A DNA stretch of 7,278 bases from an uncultured Bacilli bacterium (GTDB lineage: Bacteria > Bacillota_I > Bacilli_A > RF39 > UBA660): contig CANQOE010000059.1 in assembly GCA_947625315.1 (NCBI GenBank), positions 1-7,278 of the forward strand. The letters are read 5' to 3'. The translations under genes were made by a program, and so were the position numbers. Of the stretch, positions 1-5,886 are shown in pieces. Numbering within the stretch: position 1 is the first letter of the stretch; each line of letters opens with the position of its first letter. The notes beneath the pieces are model-generated. The model did not search any database, had not been told where the DNA came from, and saw only the letters and a list, made by a program, of their open reading frames with translations.

Positions 1-1
1 A

Positions 2-517
2 AATCAAAATATATATAGATTGTATTATATTGATTATCATAGGATTGGCGAGCATTATGGTAGAACAGATAATAATGTGGGAGTCATTGATTGGCCATTC
101 AAACCTTTTATGCTTCCTTATGGAATGAGTCGTGAAGATGGATTTAAAGTTTTATCTTATTTAACAGATTTTATAGAAAAACAACAAAATTTAAGACCTT
201 GTTCACTTAAAAGTGTGTCGACTTTAAATAGTGTATTAGATTTAGAAAGATTAGGATTTAAAAGAATAAATGCAGACATTAATGATAGTGAGGTTATAGA
301 TTTATTTACTGTATCTGGACGATTATTATTATTTAAAAATAGCAGACATTATCAAAAATATTTTGAATGGTATGCAGAAGGTATTACATTAGATGAAATA
401 AAGGCAATTTATAGTAAATGTGGTATTGAATTTTATGATTTAATCTTATCAGAAAATTTTGAAGAATCGAAAACCGAAAATTCGAATGGTGGACCTCAAT
501 TGATAAAGAAAAGATAA
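2..517 (+). CDS. Hypothetical protein, 5'-truncated by the window edge
   Basis: The frame is open from the first bases of the window to a TAA at 515-517. A TTG at 20-22 could be read as a start, but nothing resembling a ribosome binding site precedes it and the codons before it (N-Q-N-I-Y-R) are also open, so the real start is probably outside the window. About 171 residues are visible. I do not recognise the family. The visible part is soluble, with no membrane segment, and rich in aromatic and charged residues (for example YIDYHR near the start and HYQKYFEWYAEG near residue 118). A segment with helical character, EGITLDEIKAIYSKCGIEFYD, follows, and the tail is polar, low-complexity and probably disordered. 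It is the only plus-strand gene and converges on the tRNA-Leu unit. It could be the end of a mobile-element gene next to a tRNA, but nothing visible shows this. Confidence 0.6.
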   Translation, partial: NQNIYRLYYIDYHRIGEHYGRTDNNVGVIDWPFKPFMLPYGMSREDGFKVLSYLTDFIEKQQNLRPCSLKSVSTLNSVLDLERLGFKRINADINDSEVIDLFTVSGRLLLFKNSRHYQKYFEWYAEGITLDEIKAIYSKCGIEFYDLILSENFEESKTENSNGGPQLIKKR

Positions 518-648
518 AATTGTGAATACATTTTGCTGAATGATTTATTTCAACTAAAAGATGATAGAACTCTATAATATTATTACTATTATTTTATACA
601 CGAATATTGATAGTCAATATGCAAGTGTGTTTTCTAAATTGACAAAAT

Positions 649-683
649 AAAACTACTTTCAAAATTAAATTGAAAGTAGTTTT
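649..683. terminator. Bidirectional intrinsic terminator
   Basis: A perfect 14-bp inverted repeat (649-662 with 670-683) encloses a 7-nt loop. Read on the plus strand the stem ends in a run of T (680-683), serving the gene ending at 517. Read on the minus strand it ends TTTT-A-TTTT (652-644), serving the tRNA-Leu gene and any read-through from the pentapeptide, scpB and scpA genes. The core of the stem holds the G/C pairs (CTACTTTC), and there is no other candidate in the 517-721 gap. Confidence 0.85.
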
Positions 684-721
684 TATATTCAACTCGTGTT
701 TTTCCGAGTTTGGTATTTATC

Positions 722-805
722 TGGTGCTTGTGGAGGGAATCGAACCCTCACATCAAAGATACACGATTTTGAGTCGTGCGCGTCTACCAGTTCCGCCACA
801 CAAGC
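722..805 (-). tRNA. tRNA-Leu, anticodon CAA (reads UUG)
   Basis: The complement strand folds as a class II tRNA. A 7-bp acceptor stem pairs GCTTGTG (805-799) with CACAAGC (732-726). The D arm carries the leucine-type GGAACTGGTAGACGCG. The anticodon stem CACGA/TCGTG encloses the loop CTCAAAA, which gives anticodon CAA. A short variable arm (ATC-TTT-GAT) follows, and the T arm is GAGGG-TTCGATT-CCCTC. The discriminator is A, and CCA is genomically encoded at 724-722. It lies 27 bp downstream of the pentapeptide-gene stop, with its own promoter upstream and a terminator downstream. Confidence 0.96.
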
Positions 806-815
806 ACATAAGTTA

Positions 816-843
816 ATTATAACATATTTTAGTTAATCTTCAA
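816..843 (-). promoter_or_regulatory. Sigma-A-type promoter for tRNA-Leu
   Basis: On the minus strand, TTGAAG (843-838) is followed by a 16-bp spacer and a perfect TATAAT (821-816), about 10 bp before the mature tRNA 5' end at 805. The -35 half and part of the spacer lie inside the last codons and stop of the pentapeptide gene (stop 835-833). The tRNA can therefore be made independently of the upstream unit even though no terminator separates them. Confidence 0.7.
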
Positions 844-1450
844 GTATTATTCCCTTAAATGTTATAATTTCCATTAAATTTAAAATAGATAATTTTGAAG
901 ATACTAAATCATCAATATTTAAATCTACTTCAATAAAATGACTAGTTTTTAAATCACAATTTTGAAATTTAACGGCAATAAAATTATCTCTTTGAAAATT
1001 AGATTTAAAAAAATTAATATCATTAAATTGGCTATGGCGATAAATATTTTCTTTACTAACTACATCATCAAATAAAGCATTAATAATTTTAGTATTTTCT
1101 ATTTTACTAAATTGAATAAGGGATTCTATAATACTTAAATCATTAAAAGTATTTTCTAAAAAACTAGTATTAGTTAATTTACAATTATTAAATTCAACTT
1201 TATTTAAATTAGATTCCATAATATTACAATTAAGAAATTCACAATTTTGAAACTTTACTTTAGATAAAAAGAGATTATTAAAAGTTACATTAGAAAATTT
1301 AATATTTTGAAATAAAACTTCGCGATAAGTAGCAAATTTTAATTCTTGATTAGTTATTTCTTCTTTATTAAATTTAAGATAAGTAATATTATCTTCTAAA
1401 TAATTAGAAAACAATTCAGCTTTTAATTCTTGATTAAACTCCCACTTCAT
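833..1450 (-). CDS. Pentapeptide-repeat protein
   Basis: A 205-residue protein built almost wholly of pentapeptide repeats. Every fifth residue from about 17 to 192 is a central hydrophobic residue in one unbroken register (F47, F52, F57, L62, F67, F72, I77, L82, F87 and on to L187, L192). The only clear break is S132, with Y137 next. This predicts a right-handed quadrilateral beta-helix of about nine coils. Repeats are N/C-rich (FQNCE, FNNCK). I count roughly 29 acidic to 21 basic residues, and there is no signal peptide or membrane span. The ATG at 1450 overlaps the end of scpB by 17 bp, and GAGG lies 9 nt upstream, inside scpB, so translation is probably coupled. Size and fold are comparable to the Qnr/MfpA gyrase-binding DNA mimics, but the sequence is not recognisably of that family, and most pentapeptide proteins have no known role. 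Family assignment is firm; function is unknown. Confidence 0.9.
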   Translation of the reverse strand: MKWEFNQELKAELFSNYLEDNITYLKFNKEEITNQELKFATYREVLFQNIKFSNVTFNNLFLSKVKFQNCEFLNCNIMESNLNKVEFNNCKLTNTSFLENTFNDLSIIESLIQFSKIENTKIINALFDDVVSKENIYRHSQFNDINFFKSNFQRDNFIAVKFQNCDLKTSHFIEVDLNIDDLVSSKLSILNLMEIITFKGIILED

Positions 1451-2012
1451 GATTTTCTTCCTCTTTATAAATAGATGTAAATAATTCGGTTACTTCTTCT
1501 GTAGGAGTTTCTTCAGCAATTTTTGGTAAATCATTTAATGTTGCTAAACCAAAACAATCTAAAAATTCATGAGTAGTCCGATATAGATTAGGACGTCCGG
1601 GCATATTAGATTTACCGGCTTCTTTAATTAAACCCCGAGCTACTAACCTTCTAATAATATAAGTACTACTAACTCCGCGCATTTCATCGATTTCTACTCT
1701 AGTTATGGGTTGATTATAAGCAATAATGGCTAGTACTTCTAAAGTTGAAGGCGATAAAGTATTAACTTCGGGATTATCAACTAATTTTTGATAATATTCA
1801 CGATGTTCTTCTTTGGTTGTCAATTTAAAAGCATCGCCTAAATAACTTATTCTTAAACCATGGTCAGCACTTTGGTATTTATCTTTTAATTCTAAAAGTA
1901 ATTTTTTAGCTTCTTCATTAGTTATATTCATTGTTTCACATAAGTTTTTTAAAGTTATACCTTCATCACCAACAACAAATAAAATGCCTTCTAAAATTCC
2001 TAATTTATCCAT
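1434..2012 (-). CDS. scpB: Segregation and condensation protein ScpB
   Basis: Winged-helix (kite) subunit of the SMC-ScpA-ScpB condensin; a ScpB dimer binds the central part of ScpA and regulates the SMC ring on the nucleoid. At 192 residues it is close to the Bacillus subtilis protein. The first winged helix covers roughly residues 1-80 (LEGILFVVGDEGIT at 7-20) and the second about 85-160. The second holds the family signature LSPSTLEVLAIIAYNQPIT (86-104) and the hallmark GRPNLYRTTHEFLDCFGL (139-156). The acidic tail after residue 160 is variable. The ATG (2012-2010) follows the scpA TAA with no intervening base, and AAGGTG lies 6 nt upstream inside scpA, so the two are almost certainly translationally coupled, matching their joint role. 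Confidence 0.97.
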   Translation of the reverse strand: MDKLGILEGILFVVGDEGITLKNLCETMNITNEEAKKLLLELKDKYQSADHGLRISYLGDAFKLTTKEEHREYYQKLVDNPEVNTLSPSTLEVLAIIAYNQPITRVEIDEMRGVSSTYIIRRLVARGLIKEAGKSNMPGRPNLYRTTHEFLDCFGLATLNDLPKIAEETPTEEVTELFTSIYKEEENHEVGV

Positions 2013-2726
2013 TTATTTCACCTTCTCTATAATTATGGGTTGAAAATTATTTTCTTGAGTTAATGTTATTTCTAAAGATTTAGACATTGTTAAAATTGAT
2101 AAAAAAGTAACAATTAAATATTCTTTATTAGTATTTTCAAAGAGATCTAAAAATTCAACTTTATGACGGGTATTTAAAATATGGCGAATATCTTTAATTC
2201 TTTCTTCTATACTTATTTCTTTTTTAGTTATTTTAGTACTTAAAGGTTTTAAATATTTTTCTTTAGCTTTAAAATTTTTTAAAGCATTGACTAAATCTTC
2301 TAAAGATACTCCTAAATGATAATCTTCATCAATAAATTCAGAGATATTCATGGGACTTTTAGTATAATAATGACTTCTTTTTTCTTGACTATCTTCTAGT
2401 AAAGCACTTAAACGTTGATATTTTTCATATTCAATTAATTTAGTTCGTAAATCTTCTTCACTATTTATACTATATTCATCAGTTGTGTCTTCTTCTTGAG
2501 AATTAATTAACATTTTACTTTTTAAATGAATTAATTCAGAAGCCATGATTAAATAAGAAGAAGCTATATCAATATTTTGATTTTTTAAACTATTAATAAA
2601 TTCTAAATATTTATCGATAACTATTTTTAAATCTATTTCATATATATCCATTTTAGAAGTTTTAACGAGATGTAAAAGAAGGTCAAGAGGACCTTCAAAG
2701 TCATTTATTAATAGTTTAAAATCCAT
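2013..2726 (-). CDS. scpA: Segregation and condensation protein ScpA (kleisin)
   Basis: Kleisin subunit that bridges the two SMC heads and binds ScpB, for chromosome compaction and origin segregation. From the ATG at 2726 it is 237 residues, a normal family length. The N-terminal SMC-neck-binding helices carry the signature FEGPLDLLLHLVK (10-22) and a second conserved helix, YLIMASELIHLKSKMLI (59-75). An acidic, charged linker spans about 76-165, and a C-terminal winged helix about 168-237 contacts the SMC cap. This start is preferred because a strong AAGGAGG (2741-2735) sits 8 nt before it and the protein then begins MDFKLL-NDFEGPLDLLL, as in the family. An upstream in-frame ATG at 2774 would add 16 unconserved residues. 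The Shine-Dalgarno overlaps the stop codon of the preceding membrane-protein gene. Confidence 0.97.
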   Translation of the reverse strand: MDFKLLINDFEGPLDLLLHLVKTSKMDIYEIDLKIVIDKYLEFINSLKNQNIDIASSYLIMASELIHLKSKMLINSQEEDTTDEYSINSEEDLRTKLIEYEKYQRLSALLEDSQEKRSHYYTKSPMNISEFIDEDYHLGVSLEDLVNALKNFKAKEKYLKPLSTKITKKEISIEERIKDIRHILNTRHKVEFLDLFENTNKEYLIVTFLSILTMSKSLEITLTQENNFQPIIIEKVK

Positions 2727-2734
2727 TGTTAAAA

Positions 2735-2742
2735 CCTCCTTA
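2735..2742 (-). promoter_or_regulatory. Shine-Dalgarno of scpA fused to the upstream stop codon
   Basis: The minus-strand string TAAGGAGG contains both the TAA of the upstream membrane-protein gene (2742-2740) and the AAGGAGG ribosome binding site of scpA. A ribosome terminating on the first gene sits on the scpA initiation region, which argues for re-initiation coupling and fixes the scpA start at 2726. Confidence 0.8.
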
Positions 2743-3690
2743 ATTACATGTATAGCCTTGAGACTCCATTTCAAATTTAACTACTTTAGGTTCCGTATTT
2801 TTAGAAAAAGTATCGGCTTCAAAAATATAACTCCGAGAAGCTACACTTAAATCAACATTAGTAGTTACATTAAAGCCTTCATTAAAAATTAAGAAATTAG
2901 ATATTATTCCCGGTTTAGAATTATAGGTTAAAGCTTGAGTTTGATAATTAAGAGCTATTTGTTCATAATCAGGAATAGTACTAGCTAAATCAATACTGCT
3001 TACAATATTACTCAAAGCATTATTTTGAAAATTATAAGTTATTTTGTGAGTAGTATCTAGAGAAGTACAAGTAAGAGATGATTTACCATCTTCCGTTGTT
3101 TGGGGATTAAAAGAAGGATATTCTTCATAAGACTTTAAAGTAAAAGTCAATTTAGAGATATTTTCTATTTCATCTGTTTTTAACTTTCTTGTAAAGTTAT
3201 AAGTTGCTTTAGTTCCAATATTACTAGAATGGGTCAATTTAAGACGTTCTAATAAAGTTTGTTCATAGTTATAAAATTCTAAATAATAATTTTGTTTAGT
3301 TAAATCAACTTGATTATTACTCGAATTAGTTATACTATAACTAATAGTATTATCTTCTTCATTAATTACAAAATTATTTAAGATTAAATAATTTAAATTA
3401 ACACTTAAATCTGGGGTAATATCATAAAAAATAAGTTCTTCTTCCTCTTTAGGAGGTTCATTTTCTTCAGGTTTAGGATTTGTTATCAAAGGAGCATTAA
3501 TACCTTTAGATTCTAAATATTCACTTAATCTAACAGAGATTTCAGGTAAAAAGATAACTACTAAAATAAATAAAGTTAAAATAATAAATATACTTATAGA
3601 ACTTTTACGATGACTTTCAAAGATCCCAATAGTCATTGGTTCTAATTCATTTTGTTCTAATTTTTTATTTTTAAAACGTTTTTTAGCCAT
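2740..3690 (-). CDS. Single-pass membrane protein of unknown function, upstream of scpAB
   Basis: A 316-residue protein that I cannot name. The lysine-rich N terminus (MAKKRFKNKK, residues 1-10, basic to about 29) is followed by one membrane segment at about 31-48 (SISIFIILTLFILVVIFL). There is no cleavage site or lipobox, so by the positive-inside rule it is anchored with its C terminus outside the cell (type II). A Pro/Glu linker (about 70-86, NPKPEENEPPKEEEE) leads to an external domain of about 225 residues. It is rich in Asn, Thr and Tyr, predicted mostly beta-strand, with two cysteines (C208 in LTCT and C315 in YTCN, at the very end) that could form a disulfide. The ATG at 3690 has AAGG upstream. 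It is the first gene after an extended -10 promoter and is followed by scpA with the stop and Shine-Dalgarno overlapping, so it is co-expressed with condensin subunits. Confidence 0.8.
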   Translation of the reverse strand: MAKKRFKNKKLEQNELEPMTIGIFESHRKSSISIFIILTLFILVVIFLPEISVRLSEYLESKGINAPLITNPKPEENEPPKEEEELIFYDITPDLSVNLNYLILNNFVINEEDNTISYSITNSSNNQVDLTKQNYYLEFYNYEQTLLERLKLTHSSNIGTKATYNFTRKLKTDEIENISKLTFTLKSYEEYPSFNPQTTEDGKSSLTCTSLDTTHKITYNFQNNALSNIVSSIDLASTIPDYEQIALNYQTQALTYNSKPGIISNFLIFNEGFNVTTNVDLSVASRSYIFEADTFSKNTEPKVVKFEMESQGYTCN

Positions 3691-3718
3691 ATTATCCCTT
3701 CTTTTATCTCTAATATAG

Positions 3719-3727
3719 ATTATAACA
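3719..3727 (-). promoter_or_regulatory. Extended -10 promoter for the membrane protein-scpAB unit
   Basis: The minus strand reads TGT-TATAAT, a perfect -10 hexamer with the TGN extension, 28 bp before the ATG at 3690. No good -35 is present: the expected region lies in the T-run of the spoVAE terminator. This fits an extended -10 promoter that does not need one. It separates vegetative expression of the condensin unit from the sporulation operon upstream. Confidence 0.6.
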
Positions 3728-3737
3728 GATTTTTAAA

Positions 3738-3763
3738 AAAATAAAAAGACTTTTTTAGTCTTT
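3738..3763 (-). terminator. Intrinsic terminator overlapping the spoVAE stop codon
   Basis: On the minus strand AAAGACT (3763-3757) and AGTCTTT (3751-3745) form a 7-bp stem around an A5 loop, followed by TT-A-TTTTTTT. The left arm is part of the last spoVAE codons, and the TAA (3757-3755) spans the end of that arm and the loop. The stem is short but the T-run is long. It ends the sporulation operon about 10 bp upstream of the next gene's -10 element. Confidence 0.65.
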
Positions 3764-4105
3764 AGGGTTAAAAAATAAAGCAATAATACTAGCAAAGATA
3801 ACACTACCAACAATTGCAGCACCTCCTTTGGTTAGAAGACCAGTAAATATGCCAAGAATACCTTTAGATTTAAAGCCCTCTAAAGCTCCTGTATAAAGAA
3901 GATAACCAAAGTTAGAAATAATGGTGGAAGCTCCCCCACCGGCAAGTTCAATAAGTTTTTCATATATACCAAAGAAAGCTAAAATAGAACCTAAAACCGT
4001 GAATAAAGCCGTAATATGACCAGGTGTTAATTTAGTATTATCAATAATAATTTGCGCTAGAGCACAAAAGGTGCCAGCGATTAAAAAAGAATAAAGAAAA
4101 ATCAT
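3755..4105 (-). CDS. spoVAE: Stage V sporulation protein AE (SpoVAEb type)
   Basis: Small inner-forespore-membrane protein of the SpoVA channel for dipicolinic acid. It has 116 residues, the usual size for the SpoVAEb form. Hydrophobic segments lie near 3-20, 33-48, 58-72, 82-92 and 96-112. Family-typical sequence includes FLIAGTFCALAQIIIDNTKLTPGHI (within residues 7-31) and GALEGFKSKGILGIFTGL (73-90). It is weakly related to SpoVAC, with which it shares the fold and the run GLLTKGGAAIVG near the end. The ATG overlaps the spoVAD TGA as ATGA (4105-4102), and GGAGG stands 7 nt upstream. It is the last gene of the operon. There is no separate spoVAEa gene. Confidence 0.93.
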   Translation of the reverse strand: MIFLYSFLIAGTFCALAQIIIDNTKLTPGHITALFTVLGSILAFFGIYEKLIELAGGGASTIISNFGYLLYTGALEGFKSKGILGIFTGLLTKGGAAIVGSVIFASIIALFFNPKD

Positions 4106-5079
4106 GAATTGACCTCCAAACTTATAGCATGCGCAATACCAGGAATACCAAGTTTTTGATTAGCAAGTTGGACTGATTGTAAAGAACCAGTTGCAATAAC
4201 AAGAATTTTTTGATATTTTTTACAAGCTAAAACACGTTCAAATAAAACTAAAGGAAGAGCTACAGGGCCACTGGCGCCGGCATATGTTTCTTGAGACTCC
4301 GTATATATTTCACAACCAGCATCTAAATATTTTTTAATAGGTAAATTGTAGTTTTTAGCAAGTATTTCTAAGAAAATATCTCTACCTACTTTACCTAAAT
4401 CACCAGTGACAATAAGGTCATAATAATCAATGGAACGATGCATTTCTTTTAAGTGGGTAGATAAAGTATCGGCCGCGGCTGGAGCCATGACAGCACCCAT
4501 ATTATTAACATCTTTTACACCCATATCAATTGCTTTACCGATAGTAGCCGATTCAATTTTAATATTGGTTTCATCACTAGTTATAAGAGTTGCTACCGCG
4601 GCTGTAGAAGTGAATGTTGTGGTATGTTTTTTAATAGCTCCATATTCAATAGGATAACGAAATTGATGTTCGGCATTAAGATTATGACTACTTGTTACAA
4701 CTATTACATTATTGGCTTGATTAGCTTTAATAAAAGAAGAAGCAACAATTAATTCTTCGATATAGGAAGCACAAGCACTATATACTCCTAAATAAGGAAT
4801 ATGAAATTTCGAAGCATTATAACTAGAAATGCTTATTTGGTTAATTAAATCTCCTCCGATTAATAAATCAATTTTGGATTCAAGTAAATGATTAACTCTT
4901 AAGAGGTTATCCACAACAACTTTTTGCATTTTAATCTCAGCTTGTTCAAAAGTTTTTTCCCCGTAATAGTAATCATCCATGACTAAATCATAATTTTTTA
5001 AAGTACCATTAGCCTCTAAAGGACCTACAATACTAAAATTATCTTTAATATATACATTAGTAAATTTTTTACTAGCCAC
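4102..5079 (-). CDS. spoVAD: Stage V sporulation protein AD (SpoVAD)
   Basis: Peripheral, thiolase-fold protein on the outer face of the spore inner membrane that binds dipicolinic acid; part of the SpoVA uptake/release complex. It has 325 residues (Bacillus about 338). Clear family motifs: LLIGGDLINQ (72-81), VYSACASYIEEL with C103 at the thiolase-cysteine position (99-110), VTSSHNLNAEHQFRYPIEYG (128-147), DMGVKDVNNMGAVMAPAAAD (185-204) and DLIVTGDLGKVG (221-232). Near the end are the DAGC and YAGASG segments (253-271). Initiation is at GTG (5079-5077) with AAGGTGA 6 nt upstream. It overlaps the end of spoVAC by 8 bp, so the genes are coupled. The N terminus is a little shorter than in Bacillus; otherwise nothing is missing. 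Confidence 0.96.
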   Translation of the reverse strand: MASKKFTNVYIKDNFSIVGPLEANGTLKNYDLVMDDYYYGEKTFEQAEIKMQKVVVDNLLRVNHLLESKIDLLIGGDLINQISISSYNASKFHIPYLGVYSACASYIEELIVASSFIKANQANNVIVVTSSHNLNAEHQFRYPIEYGAIKKHTTTFTSTAAVATLITSDETNIKIESATIGKAIDMGVKDVNNMGAVMAPAAADTLSTHLKEMHRSIDYYDLIVTGDLGKVGRDIFLEILAKNYNLPIKKYLDAGCEIYTESQETYAGASGPVALPLVLFERVLACKKYQKILVIATGSLQSVQLANQKLGIPGIAHAISLEVNS

Positions 5080-5509
5080 TTATTATCACCTTCGCAATCA
5101 CTAGAATAAACGCACTAATTATGCCATATAAAATAACGGAACCTGCTAATTTAAAAAAGTTTGAACCTAAACCAGTTATTAAACCTTCTTTTTTATAATC
5201 AAGAGCACTACTAGTTACGGAGTGAGCAAAACCAGTAGTAGGTAATAATAAACCTGCTTTAGCTTTAGTTATCCAGTTATCAAAGAAACCAAGACCGGTA
5301 AATAAAGATGAGAAAAAGATAATAATTAAACAAGTCCAAGTACTAGCTTCTATACGTGGTAAATTAGCTAAGTTCATAATTACTTGAGTTAAACCTTCGG
5401 CGATAAAACCAACACAGCCCCCAATTAAAAAGGCATAAATAGTATTGTGTAATTTATCTTCAGGTGGTTCATGTTTTTTGACTATTTTTTGATATTCTTC
5501 TTTGTTCAT
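5072..5509 (-). CDS. spoVAC: Stage V sporulation protein AC (SpoVAC)
   Basis: Integral inner-membrane subunit of the SpoVA channel, reported in Bacillus to act as a mechanosensitive dipicolinate channel. From the ATG at 5509 it has 145 residues (Bacillus about 150). After a charged N terminus (about 1-20, with the family-like PPEDKL) come membrane segments near 23-46, 57-76, 84-100 and 118-142. The diagnostic block is GLLLPTTGFAHSVTSSALDY (86-105), followed by KEGLITGLGSNFFKLAGSVI. The start is set by GGAGG 7 nt upstream. An upstream in-frame ATG at 5557 falls inside the -35 element of the sigma-G promoter and cannot be on the transcript. First gene of the operon; stop TAG 5074-5072 lies inside spoVAD. 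Confidence 0.95.
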   Translation of the reverse strand: MNKEEYQKIVKKHEPPEDKLHNTIYAFLIGGCVGFIAEGLTQVIMNLANLPRIEASTWTCLIIIFFSSLFTGLGFFDNWITKAKAGLLLPTTGFAHSVTSSALDYKKEGLITGLGSNFFKLAGSVILYGIISAFILVIAKVIISG

Positions 5510-5516
5510 AATAAAT

Positions 5517-5521
5517 CCTCC
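5517..5521 (-). promoter_or_regulatory. Shine-Dalgarno of spoVAC at the transcript 5' end
   Basis: GGAGG on the minus strand, 7 nt before the spoVAC ATG (5509). With the -10 element ending at 5527, transcription should begin around 5519-5522, so this site lies at or within a few bases of the RNA 5' end. Confidence 0.7.
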
Positions 5522-5526
5522 ACTTT

Positions 5527-5556
5527 TATTATGAATTAAATTAAAGAAGTTATGCA
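5527..5556 (-). promoter_or_regulatory. Sigma-G (forespore) promoter of the spoVA operon
   Basis: On the minus strand, TGCATA (5556-5551) is followed by a 17-bp spacer and CATAATA (5533-5527). This matches the Bacillus sigma-G consensus (GNATR, about 17-18 bp, CATNNTA) at every constrained position. It lies directly upstream of spoVAC, the gene block that sigma-G controls in Bacillus. No sigma-A -10 is present between it and the gene. Confidence 0.8.
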
Positions 5557-5886
5557 AAGAAAAAAATATATGTATTTACCTACAGATAATTTTTTTAAAT
5601 TAAGCAAGTTTGATAAATTATTTTATCTATATAAAAGCCTATTAAATTTAATTTTAAAATACTTTATTTTTATTTACTTATTGTTATACACAACTCTCTA
5701 ATTTTATAAGTAATATAGAAAGTAATTGTTGTATGAATAAAATTGTATAATTAAAATCTTTTTAAGAAAATTTGTAACTATTTAAACAATTTTATCCATA
5801 TTATTAGAAAAACTCAATATAATATTTCTTTATTATTTTCGGTAAATTTTATCTAAATCTTGTAGAGTTTGTGATAATAGGAAAAT
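5557..5886. other. AT-rich gap with no gene
   Basis: About 330 bp of more than 80% A+T between the end of the surface-protein gene and the sigma-G promoter. No open frame of convincing size or coding character is visible on either strand. A small AT-only palindrome (GATAAA-TTAT-TTTATC, 5612-5627) and isolated TATAAT strings occur, as expected by chance at this composition. I see no GC-containing hairpin with a T-run, so the surface-protein gene has no obvious intrinsic terminator. Confidence 0.6.

Noticed and set aside
573..578. Plus-strand TATAAT
   Set aside because: No acceptable -35 and no plus-strand gene downstream; expected by chance in AT-rich sequence.
639..644. Perfect TTGACA on the plus strand
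   Set aside because: No -10 hexamer at 16-18 bp, it abuts the terminator hairpin, and nothing on the plus strand lies downstream.
2727..2774. Longer scpA start at 2774
   Set aside because: Adds 16 unconserved residues inside the preceding gene; the strong AAGGAGG points to 2726.
4430..4657. 75-codon plus-strand open frame
   Set aside because: Lies wholly inside spoVAD on the opposite strand, where the protein is strongly conserved; no ribosome binding site and no recognisable product.
5510..5557. Longer spoVAC start at 5557
   Set aside because: That ATG is within the sigma-G -35 element, so it would be upstream of the transcript.
5612..5627. AT-only palindrome GATAAA-TTAT-TTTATC
   Set aside because: Six A/T-dominated pairs in a region above 80% AT, with no T-run for termination and no second copy.
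5557..5886. Template repeat of a diversity-generating retroelement, or a small RNA, in the gap
   Set aside because: No stretch resembles the GC-raised segment at 5980-6114, and no structured GC-containing hairpin is visible.
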